Assembly: GCA_046729975.1 (NCBI GenBank)
Contig: JBKPHS010000177.1
Coordinates: 1 to 9,083, forward strand
From: JBKPHS01 sp046729975
GTDB taxonomy: Bacteria > Actinomycetota > Thermoleophilia > Solirubrobacterales > Thermoleophilaceae
Direction of reading: 5' to 3'
DNA length: 9,083 bases
Below are positions 1-5,376 of this stretch, piece by piece. Position numbers and translations under genes: made by a program. Position 1 is the stretch's first letter. Each line of letters opens with the position of its first letter. The notes below the pieces were generated by a model. The model made no database searches. It was not told the DNA's origin and saw only the letters and a list, made by a program, of their open reading frames with translations.

Positions 1-53
1 CCGCGCTTGAGCTGGTCGATGAACAGCGGCGAGTAGAAGTTCAGGACGTACAC
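1..53 (-). CDS. Probable ASCH-domain protein, N-terminal fragment (partial)
   Basis: Downstream of the NUDIX gene on the same strand, after a 12-base gap, a GTG at 51-53 opens a frame that runs off the left edge. The 17 visible codons read (M)YVLNFYSPLFIDQLKR. From memory this resembles the N-terminus of small bacterial ASCH-domain proteins, a PUA-like fold thought to bind RNA, which continue with a Gly-Arg-Lys-Thr-Ala-Thr-like motif that would lie outside the window. The frame is the same as that of the NUDIX gene, whose TAG at 66-68 is the nearest upstream stop. No clear Shine-Dalgarno sequence is present, so translation may be coupled to the gene before it. The coding frame looks real because of its strand, spacing and plausible protein sequence. 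The family name is tentative because so little is visible. Confidence 0.5.
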   Translation of the reverse strand, partial: MYVLNFYSPLFIDQLKR

Positions 54-65
54 GAGCGCCGGAGC

Positions 66-485
66 CTAACGTTCTTCCGCGAGCCTGGAAAGTGCCGCCT
101 CGGCGACAGCGCGCTCGCCTCTGTACGAGAGCAGCTTGGGGGCCTCCTCGAGCGGCACCCACTCCGCCGAGAGCACCTCGTGGTCGTGGTTCTCGATGCT
201 TCCGGAGCGGTAGCGGAAGAGGAAGAAGGAGACGACCTTGAGCACGCGGTCGTCGTCGCGCGTGTACCAGTACCGCACGTCGTCGAGCTTCTCGACGAGC
301 TCGGCGTCGAGGCCTGTCTCCTCGCGCACCTCGCGAGCGGCGGCGTCGGCCATGCTCTCGCCGGGGTCCGGATGCCCCTTCGGCAGCGCCAGCACGCTTC
401 CGTCCTTCAGCCGTATCGCTGCCATGAAGGGCCGACCGTGAAAGCGCCGGACCACCACGCCGCCCGCGGAGAACTCGCGCTGCAT
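66..485 (-). CDS. NUDIX hydrolase
   Basis: A 139-residue cytosolic NUDIX-fold pyrophosphohydrolase. The whole NUDIX box GX5EX7REUXEEXGU is present without substitution: G37, E43, then R51-E52-V53-R54-E55-E56-T57-G58-L59. The glutamates of the REXXEE core bind the catalytic Mg2+. The start with SAGGVVVRR (residues 6-14) is the usual first beta strand of the fold, and the length is normal for a single-domain member. The family hydrolyses nucleoside diphosphates linked to another group (oxidised dNTPs, diadenosine polyphosphates, nucleotide sugars); the substrate cannot be read from sequence. The LPKGH segment (34-38) is like that of Ap4A-hydrolase-type and MutT-type members. It starts 11 bases after the pcm stop and appears to be the third gene of a crp-pcm-NUDIX-ASCH operon. 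No purine-rich ribosome site precedes the ATG at 485. Confidence 0.93.
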   Translation of the reverse strand: MQREFSAGGVVVRRFHGRPFMAAIRLKDGSVLALPKGHPDPGESMADAAAREVREETGLDAELVEKLDDVRYWYTRDDDRVLKVVSFFLFRYRSGSIENHDHEVLSAEWVPLEEAPKLLSYRGERAVAEAALSRLAEER

Positions 486-496
486 GGACCGGGAGG

Positions 497-1165
497 CTAG
501 AGCTCCTCCTCGTCACCCTCGACGAGCGGCACGAAGCGCACGGGCACGATCGTCTCCTCCACGCCGGCGCGGAAGCGCATCAGGCGCTCGTGCCGGCCGC
601 GCCGCACCGGGATCACGAGCGCCGCGCCGGGCGTGAGCTGCTCGACGAGCGCCGGCGGCGGTCCTTCGGCGGCCGTGGCGGTGACGGAGATGCCGCCGAA
701 CGGGGCGCGGTCGGGTGCTCCGAGCGACCCGTCTCCCACCCGCACCTCTACGTTGTCGTAGCCAAGCTCGGCGAGCGTGCCTCGCGCCTGCTCCGCGAGG
801 ACCTCGTGCCGCTCGATCGTCACGACCTCGCGGCAGCAGCGCGAGAGCACGGCGGCGGCGTAGCCCGAGCCCGTTCCGACCTCGAGCACGACCTCGTCAC
901 CCTTCAGCTCGAGCAGCTGGGTCATGGCGGCGACGATCCAGGGCTGCGAGATCGTCTGGCCCTCGGCGATCCGGAGGGCGCCGTCCTGGTACGCGCGCGA
1001 TCGATCCGACTCCGGCACGAACAGCTCGCGCGGGACCTCCGACATCGCCCGCAGCACGCGCTCGTCCTCGATCCCGCGCCGGCGCAGCTGCCGGTCGACC
1101 ATTCGGAGCCTGGGGCTCAGGTAGGCGTCGTCAGTAGATGTAGTTTCGGAGCGCCGCGGGCTCAT
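497..1165 (-). CDS. pcm: Protein-L-isoaspartate O-methyltransferase
   Basis: A 222-residue SAM-dependent methyltransferase that methylates abnormal L-isoaspartyl residues in aged proteins so that they can revert to aspartate. Visible signatures are RMVDRQLRRRGI (21-32), the VPRELFVP segment (44-51), TISQPWIVAAM (71-81) that supplies the active-site Ser73 region, motif I VLEVGTGSGY (93-102) for SAM binding, GDGSLG (144-149), and FVPLVEG near the C-terminus (211-217). Length is typical. The ATG at 1163-1165 overlaps the end of the crp gene by 35 bases. A second in-frame ATG at 1100-1102 (Met22) avoids the overlap but cuts into the conserved N-terminal helix, so the upstream start, or an unusual start between the two, is preferred. 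The overlap and shared strand imply cotranscription with the Crp-family gene and with the NUDIX gene 11 bases downstream. Confidence 0.94.
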   Translation of the reverse strand: MSPRRSETTSTDDAYLSPRLRMVDRQLRRRGIEDERVLRAMSEVPRELFVPESDRSRAYQDGALRIAEGQTISQPWIVAAMTQLLELKGDEVVLEVGTGSGYAAAVLSRCCREVVTIERHEVLAEQARGTLAELGYDNVEVRVGDGSLGAPDRAPFGGISVTATAAEGPPPALVEQLTPGAALVIPVRRGRHERLMRFRAGVEETIVPVRFVPLVEGDEEEL

Positions 1166-1823
1166 GCACCACGACCTTTCCGCGTCCGCAGGTCACGATT
1201 CCGTCCCGCTCGAGGGAGGCCAGGAAGCGGCTCGCGCTCTCGCGGGAGGTGCCGGCGAGCTGCGCGAGCTCGGCCCGCGTGGCCCGCACGAGCACGTCGC
1301 TCTCGCCGGCGCCCTCCTCCTGGCGCTGCACGACCTGCGTCAGCAGGACGTTGGCCACCCGGCTCGGCACCGTCTGGAACGACTGCCTGCTGATGCGTTC
1401 GTTGGCGGCGCGGAGGCGACCGGCGAAGGCGCCGAGCAGCTTCAGAGCGATCGCCGGATCGCGCTGGAGCACGCGCTTGAGATCGCGCGCGAGGAGCGCC
1501 AGGGCGGAGGTGCGCTCGATCGCCTCGACGGTGGCCGAGCGCGTCTCGTGGTCGAACATCGCCAGCTCGCCGAAGATCTGCCCCGGCCGCAGCTCGACGA
1601 GCGTGATCGTGCGACCGGACGAGTGCTGGCGCGTGACGCGGACCTTGCCCGAGCGGATCACGTATGCCGTGTCGCCCTGGTCGCCCTCGCGGAAGACGAC
1701 GTGGCCGGCCTCGAAGCTGCGCGGCACGGCGACGGACGCGAGCTCGCGCAGCGACTCCACCGACATGCCCGCGAAGAGCGGCACCCGGGCCAGCAGCTGA
1801 GCCGTGTCCTCCCCCGTCGCCAC
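1131..1823 (-). CDS. Crp/Fnr-family transcriptional regulator
   Basis: A 230-residue two-domain regulator: N-terminal cyclic-nucleotide-binding beta roll (about 10-125), long dimerisation helix (about 125-150), and C-terminal winged helix-turn-helix (about 175-215). The phosphate-binding cassette reads GELAMFDHETRSA (85-97), with E86, R95 and S96 matching E. coli CRP E72, R82 and S83. In my by-eye alignment of the C-helix, the positions of CRP T127 and S128 are A140 and N141, so one cAMP contact is missing and the ligand is uncertain. The recognition helix TSRESASRF (192-200) keeps R194, E195 and R199, equal to CRP R180, E181 and R185 that contact TGTGA. There are no N-terminal Fe-S cysteines, so an FNR-type oxygen sensor is unlikely. 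The start is a GTG at 1821-1823 with weak ribosome-site support; a G-rich run lies just inside the gene. First gene of the minus-strand operon. Confidence 0.92.
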   Translation of the reverse strand: MATGEDTAQLLARVPLFAGMSVESLRELASVAVPRSFEAGHVVFREGDQGDTAYVIRSGKVRVTRQHSSGRTITLVELRPGQIFGELAMFDHETRSATVEAIERTSALALLARDLKRVLQRDPAIALKLLGAFAGRLRAANERISRQSFQTVPSRVANVLLTQVVQRQEEGAGESDVLVRATRAELAQLAGTSRESASRFLASLERDGIVTCGRGKVVVHEPAALRNYIY

Positions 1824-1825
1824 AA

Positions 1826-1841
1826 CGCGACCATGATCGCA
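1826..1841. promoter_or_regulatory. Candidate Crp-type operator (near-palindrome)
   Basis: The sequence CGCGA-CCATGA-TCGCA sits three bases upstream of the GTG start of the Crp-family gene. The inner 14 bases (1827-1840) are palindromic in six of seven base pairs. Arm spacing is six bases, exactly that of the CRP consensus TGTGA-N6-TCACA, and 7 of the 10 arm positions match it. The encoded regulator keeps the CRP recognition residues, so binding here and autoregulation, with possible control of divergent ridA, is a reasonable inference. GC-rich DNA produces short palindromes by chance, so this is only a candidate. Confidence 0.3.
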
Positions 1842-1852
1842 CCGCAGGCACG

Positions 1853-1872
1853 CGCGCTAGCTCGCGCTAGCT
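1853..1872. repeat. Tandem 10-bp direct repeat in the divergent promoter
   Basis: CGCGCTAGCT occurs twice in immediate succession (1853-1862 and 1863-1872). Each copy contains the palindrome GCTAGC, so equivalent faces recur one helical turn apart. The second copy supplies part of the proposed -10 box of ridA. It may bind a regulator or be a replication-slippage duplication; the sequence alone does not decide. Confidence 0.55.
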
Positions 1873-1873
1873 T
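1868..1873 (+). promoter_or_regulatory. Putative -10 box of ridA-ilvA (leaderless transcript)
   Basis: TAGCTT fits the actinobacterial TANNNT -10 pattern and ends nine bases before the ridA ATG, so transcription would begin at or a few bases before the start codon. No purine-rich ribosome site lies before that ATG, which agrees with a leaderless or near-leaderless mRNA. The -35 position holds only a weak match (CAGGCA at 1845-1850). Inference from pattern only. Confidence 0.3.
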
Positions 1874-1882
1874 TAACAGTGC

Positions 1883-2278
1883 ATGACGCACCACCGCCGA
1901 ACGATCGACGCGTCCGGCGCGCCGGCGGCCGCGGGGCCCTACTCGCAAGCGGTCCTCTCGAATGGCCTCCTGTTCTGCTCGGGCCAGATCCCGCTCGATC
2001 CCGAGAGTGGCGAGCTGATCGGCGGCGGCGCGGGGGAGCAGGCGGCCCGCTGCCTGCAGAACCTCGCCGCGGTGTGCGAATCGGCCGGGGCCAGCCTGTC
2101 CGACGCGGTGCGGCTCACCGTCTTCCTCGCCGACCTCGACGGCGACTGGGCCGATGTGAACCAGGCCTACGAGTCGTTCTTCGACTCAGATCCGCCGGCG
2201 CGCGCGGCCATCGGGGTGGCGGCCCTCCCGAGGGGCGCGCGGGTCGAGATCGACGCCGTCGTCGCGCTACCCGACTAG
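1883..2278 (+). CDS. ridA: RidA-family enamine/imine deaminase
   Basis: A 131-residue member of the RidA/YjgF/UK114 family. RidA hydrolyses reactive 2-aminoacrylate and 2-aminocrotonate, the enamine/imine intermediates released by PLP-dependent dehydratases, to the 2-keto acids and ammonia, protecting other PLP enzymes from attack. The family signature is present as RAAIGVAALPRGARVEIDAV (107-126), with Arg107 as the probable carboxylate-binding arginine and Glu122 near the active site. GPYSQAV (18-24) and FCSGQIPLDP (31-40) are also typical, including Tyr20. The protein acts as a cytosolic trimer in known members. It lies three bases upstream of ilvA, whose product makes its substrate, which strongly supports the RidA assignment over other Rid subfamilies. 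The ATG at 1883 is chosen because the conserved N-terminal strand starts soon after it. Confidence 0.94.
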   Translation: MTHHRRTIDASGAPAAAGPYSQAVLSNGLLFCSGQIPLDPESGELIGGGAGEQAARCLQNLAAVCESAGASLSDAVRLTVFLADLDGDWADVNQAYESFFDSDPPARAAIGVAALPRGARVEIDAVVALPD

Positions 2279-2281
2279 AGC

Positions 2282-3511
2282 ATGGCCACCGCAGAGTCAT
2301 CGGTCACCGCGGAGGACGTCGAGCGCGCGGCGGAGCTGCTGCGCGGGCTCGTGAGGGAGACCCCGGTCCTGCCGGCCGGCGAGCTCTCGCGAAGGGTGGG
2401 CGCCCGGGTGCTCGTCAAGGCCGAGAACCTCCAGCTGACCGGCTCGTTCAAGGTGCGCGGGGCGTTCAACAAGCTGGGCCGGATGTCCGCCGAGGAGCTG
2501 GCCGCCGGAGTGGTGGCGGCCAGTGCGGGAAACCACGCCCAGGGTCTCGCCTTCGCAGCGACACGGCACGGCGTCTCCGCGCTCCTGTGCATGCCGGCGA
2601 ACGCGCCGCTGTCGAAGATCGAGGCGGTCAAGCAGTACGGCGGCGAGGTGCTCCCGATCGAGGGCGGCTACGAAGAGGCCCAGGAGACGGCGGTCAAGAT
2701 CGCCGAGCGCTCGGGCCGCACCCTCGTCCCCGCCTTCGACGATCCCGACGTGGTCGCGGGCCAGGGGACCATAGGTCTCGAGATCGCGCGCCAGGCGCCC
2801 CAGACGCGCCTCGTGGTGGTGCCGCTCGGCGGGGGCGGCCTGTCGACGGGGATCGCCATCGCCGTCAAGCAGGCACTCCCCGACGTCAGGGTCGTCGGCG
2901 TCCAGGCGGAGGAGTGCGCGCCCTACCCGGCCTCGCTGGAGGCGCACCGGGCGATAGGCGCACGATCCTCCAACACGATCTGCGACGGCATCGCGGTCAA
3001 GCGCCCCGGGCAGCTGACCCTCCCGCTGGTCGAGCGCTGGCTCGACGGCGTCGTCACGGTCAGCGACGACGAGGTGGCGCAGGCGATGGTGCTGCTGCTC
3101 GAGCGCTCGAAGCTCGTGGTCGAGGGCGCCGGCGCCGTGGGAGTCGCGGCGCTCCTTCACGCGAAGGTCGAGCCGCCGCCGATGGGAGACGTCTGTGCGG
3201 TCCTCTCAGGCGGCAACGTCGACGCGTCCCTGCTCGCGGAGTGCATCCGCATGGGCGAGACGGCCGCGGGACGGCGGATGGTGCTCGCGACCGTCGTGCC
3301 CGACCGGCCCGGGGCGCTGGCCGGGCTACTGCGGACGATCGCCGACCACGGCGCTAACATCGTCGACGTGGAGCACCTGCGGGACGGCATGGACCTGCAC
3401 GTGCGCGAGACCGCGGTGCAGCTCGTGCTGCAGACCAACGGGCCCGATCACGACGCGGACATCATCTCGGCAGTGAAGGCCGAGGGCTTCATGCCGCGCG
3501 TGCAGCACTAG
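2282..3511 (+). CDS. ilvA: Threonine ammonia-lyase (threonine dehydratase) with C-terminal ACT domain
   Basis: A 409-residue PLP enzyme that deaminates L-threonine to 2-oxobutanoate, the first committed step to isoleucine, or serves threonine/serine catabolism. Lys57 in TGSFKVRGA (53-61) is the Schiff-base lysine. SAGNHAQG (81-88) binds the substrate carboxylate, the glycine loop PLGGGGLSTG (181-190) holds the PLP phosphate, and SGGN (309-312) contacts the pyridine ring. Residues about 333-405 form one ACT domain, starting with VLATVVPDRPGALAGLL. One short ACT domain and about 400 residues match the short TdcB/IlvA-like form of many Gram-positives rather than the E. coli IlvA form of about 514 residues with two ACT-like modules, so effector type (isoleucine inhibition or none) cannot be fixed. 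It follows ridA by three bases with no separate ribosome site, suggesting translational coupling. Confidence 0.94.
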   Translation: MATAESSVTAEDVERAAELLRGLVRETPVLPAGELSRRVGARVLVKAENLQLTGSFKVRGAFNKLGRMSAEELAAGVVAASAGNHAQGLAFAATRHGVSALLCMPANAPLSKIEAVKQYGGEVLPIEGGYEEAQETAVKIAERSGRTLVPAFDDPDVVAGQGTIGLEIARQAPQTRLVVVPLGGGGLSTGIAIAVKQALPDVRVVGVQAEECAPYPASLEAHRAIGARSSNTICDGIAVKRPGQLTLPLVERWLDGVVTVSDDEVAQAMVLLLERSKLVVEGAGAVGVAALLHAKVEPPPMGDVCAVLSGGNVDASLLAECIRMGETAAGRRMVLATVVPDRPGALAGLLRTIADHGANIVDVEHLRDGMDLHVRETAVQLVLQTNGPDHDADIISAVKAEGFMPRVQH

Positions 3512-3628
3512 CCGAGCGGCGACGTAGCGGTACACCGGGGAAGGTCCGGCGGTAGAGGGCCTCGAAACTTTCCTTTGCCGGCCGTCCGTTACTGCGATCG
3601 GCTCGGCCAAACCTCGCTCACTCAACCA

Positions 3629-4204
3629 ATGCGACGAATCGTCCGATTCATCACGCAACTTCCGGTTCGCCCGAAGCTCTTTCGCACAGTGCGCCGCGCC
3701 CTAGCCGCCATCTTCGCCTGCATGCCGCTCGCCGCCCCGGCCGCGGCCGATGCCGCCCCGCGGCCGCCCGACCTCTGGGCGACCGTGAACATCTGCGACA
3801 CCGTCCGCTATCCGGACCGGATGGGCGTGCGGGCGAGCATGCCCGGCAGTGGCCGTAGGGGCAGCATGTACATGCGCTTCCAGGCGCAGTTCTTCGACGG
3901 CGCCGCAAACACGTGGAAGGACGTCGGCGGCACCGGGGTATCGCACTGGATCCCGGTCGGGTCGTCGCGCTTCCGCATGCGCCAGGCCGGCTACACGTTC
4001 GCGTTCGGCGCGCCGACCACCGGCAACGCCTTCGTGCTGCGCGGGCGGGTGGAGTTCGAATGGCGCGAGCGGCGGCGCCTGCGGAGCGGCGAGCTTCGCA
4101 CTGTGGTCGTGCGGCGCGCGCGCGTGAACACCAAGGCCGGCTATGCCTCGAAGGTGGCCGCCGATCCGGCGGGTTACTCAGCCAGCCTCTGCGAGATTCG
4201 CTGA
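3629..4204 (+). CDS. Secreted protein of unknown function
   Basis: A 191-residue exported protein counted from the ATG at 3629. The N-terminus is basic (RRIVRF, then RTVRR), followed by a hydrophobic Ala-rich stretch ALAAIFACMPLAAPAAADA ending in a likely Ala-X-Ala signal peptidase I site near residue 42. The mature part starts with proline and tryptophan, is rich in aromatic and basic residues, and has WATVNICDT near its start and SLCEIR at its end; the two cysteines (56 and 188) could form a disulphide. It looks like an all-beta domain. I associate this pattern with abundant uncharacterised secreted proteins of Solirubrobacterales, but assign no function. A GTG at 3689, directly before RRALAAIF, would give a more standard short signal peptide, and a TTG at 3575 opens the same frame further upstream; no ribosome site settles it. 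Its end overlaps the convergent phosphodiesterase gene by 27 bases. Confidence 0.75.
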   Translation: MRRIVRFITQLPVRPKLFRTVRRALAAIFACMPLAAPAAADAAPRPPDLWATVNICDTVRYPDRMGVRASMPGSGRRGSMYMRFQAQFFDGAANTWKDVGGTGVSHWIPVGSSRFRMRQAGYTFAFGAPTTGNAFVLRGRVEFEWRERRRLRSGELRTVVVRRARVNTKAGYASKVAADPAGYSASLCEIR

Positions 4205-4921
4205 GGCGCCGAACAGGCGGGGGTCGTTCGTGATCACGCCGTCCACGCCGAGTGCCTCGAGCTTCGCGATCCGCTCGCCGTCGTCCACTGTCCAGACGTA
4301 GAGCTGACCGCCGGCCTCGCGCACGCTTCGCACGAGTCTCGGGCTTACGAGCAGCCAGTGCGCCATCACGGCCTCGTAGCGGCCTGCCCGGATCGCCGCA
4401 GCGACGCGCCGAGGGAGGAGGATGCGGACGATCTGGAGCAACAGGTACGCCGCGGGCGCGACGATGGTCTTCGTGTAGTCGCGGCGGGCTCGCGGGACGG
4501 ACCAGCCGCGCCGCAGGCCGGGCGCAAGCTCGCCCACGCGATCCAGGCTCTCGACGTAGTGCGAGGAGATGAGGGCGCGGTCGGCCAGGCCGCGGGCCAG
4601 CAGCCCTTCCACGATCTCGCGCTCGTAGCCGACCAGCTTCAGGTCCACATCGAGCTCGACGTCGGCATACGCCTCCTCGGCGAAGTGGTCAAGCCCCTCG
4701 TCGAGGGTGAGCGGCTCGCGCTTGGCCGCGTCCGCGTAGTCGTGCGCCAGGACGAGCCGTCCGTCGGGGACCCGCAGGACGTCGAACTCGATCATGTCGA
4801 CGCGCTCCCGAAGCGCGGCCTGAAAGCTCTCGACCGTGTTTCCGGGCGCGATGTGGTCGGCGCCCTTGTGGCCGACGCGCCGCAGAGGCGCCAGGTGATC
4901 GGGGCGTCTCAGCTCTGGCAT
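4178..4921 (-). CDS. Glycerophosphodiester phosphodiesterase-family protein
   Basis: A 247-residue TIM-barrel protein of the GDPD family, which hydrolyses glycerophosphodiesters to sn-glycerol 3-phosphate and an alcohol. Family landmarks are GHKGADHIAPGNTVESF (17-33) in place of the usual HRG...PENT, then DMIEFDV (42-48) with metal ligands E45 and D47, and LVLAHD (56-61) with the second catalytic His60; the first is His18. In the third metal-ligand region the usual E-X-K appears as D93-L94-K95. The C-terminus has YVWTVDD (218-224) and GVDGVITNDPRLF (235-247 region is close to its end), both standard. There is no signal peptide, so it is predicted cytosolic; a leucine-rich stretch at about 153-172 may be an amphipathic helix. 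Substitutions at conserved positions mean substrate and even activity deserve caution. Convergent with the secreted-protein gene, overlapping by 27 bases. Confidence 0.87.
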   Translation of the reverse strand: MPELRRPDHLAPLRRVGHKGADHIAPGNTVESFQAALRERVDMIEFDVLRVPDGRLVLAHDYADAAKREPLTLDEGLDHFAEEAYADVELDVDLKLVGYEREIVEGLLARGLADRALISSHYVESLDRVGELAPGLRRGWSVPRARRDYTKTIVAPAAYLLLQIVRILLPRRVAAAIRAGRYEAVMAHWLLVSPRLVRSVREAGGQLYVWTVDDGERIAKLEALGVDGVITNDPRLFGASANLAEAG

Positions 4922-4928
4922 ACCCGAG

Positions 4929-4934
4929 ATCGTA
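4929..4934 (-). promoter_or_regulatory. Putative -10 box of the phosphodiesterase gene (leaderless transcript)
   Basis: On the minus strand TACGAT matches TANNNT and is followed by exactly seven bases and then the ATG at 4919-4921. This spacing places the transcription start on or beside the A of the start codon, and no ribosome site is visible. Pattern-based inference; no clear -35 element. Confidence 0.35.
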
Positions 4935-4986
4935 GGCCGAGACCTCGACGCGATCCGCGCTTCAGGCTGGAAGAATCCGGCGCGGC

Positions 4987-5358
4987 GTGGCCACGGACAT
5001 GACGATCGTCGTCGAGAACCGGCCCGGCGCCCTCGCCAACATCGGCGAGGCGACAGGCCAGGCCGGGATCAACATCTACGGCGTGTCGGGGATGAATTGC
5101 GAGGGCCGCGGCGTGATCCACCTGCTCGTGGGCAACGCAGCGAAGACGCGCGAGGCGGTCGAGGCGGCCGGCCTCGAGGTCATCGACGAGCGCGAGGTGC
5201 TGATGCTCGACATCGAGGATCGGGCCGGAGAGATGGGCAACGTGGCACGGCAGCTCGCGGAGGCTGGCGTCAACATCGACCTCATCTATGGGATCAGCGG
5301 CCGCCTCGTGATCGGCACCGAGGATCTCGACAAGGCTCGGCAGGTGCTCGGCGCGTAG
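4987..5358 (+). CDS. Small stand-alone tandem ACT-domain protein
   Basis: A 123-residue protein made almost entirely of two ACT domains. The first spans about 5-63 (TIVVENRPGALANIGEA, then INIYGVSG) and the second about 72-122 (LMLDIEDRAGEMGNVARQLA, then VNIDLIYGIS). Both have the ACT pattern of a first strand, a D/NRPG- or DRAG-type turn, a helix, and a second hydrophobic strand. ACT domains bind amino acids or other small ligands and regulate metabolic enzymes; proteins with only ACT domains have no catalytic part, so a sensory or partner-binding role is likely, but the ligand and partner are unknown. The GTG at 4987 is chosen because (M)ATDMTIV fits the start of similar proteins; an ATG four codons later is possible. 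A weak -10-like AAGAAT lies at 4971-4976. It diverges from the phosphodiesterase gene (65 bases apart) and converges on lhr with 18 bases between them and no terminator hairpin. Confidence 0.85.
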   Translation: MATDMTIVVENRPGALANIGEATGQAGINIYGVSGMNCEGRGVIHLLVGNAAKTREAVEAAGLEVIDEREVLMLDIEDRAGEMGNVARQLAEAGVNIDLIYGISGRLVIGTEDLDKARQVLGA

Positions 5359-5376
5359 ACCGCCGGCCGCAGGGGC

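Noticed and set aside
590..1393. 267-codon plus-strand open frame opposite pcm and the regulator gene
   Set aside because: Arginine-rich shadow of two recognised minus-strand genes.
1879..3357. 492-codon plus-strand open frame spanning ridA and ilvA
   Set aside because: It is arginine/glycine/alanine-rich shadow translation of two clearly recognised genes in another frame.
3512..3628. Possible terminator and promoter between ilvA and the secreted-protein gene
   Set aside because: Only a 4-bp CCGG stem around a 7-base loop is visible, with no T-run, and no convincing -10/-35 pair or ribosome site precedes the start codon.
5359..5376. Bidirectional terminator between the ACT gene and lhr
   Set aside because: The 18-base gap holds only a short GCCGGC palindrome and no T-run, too little to call a terminator.
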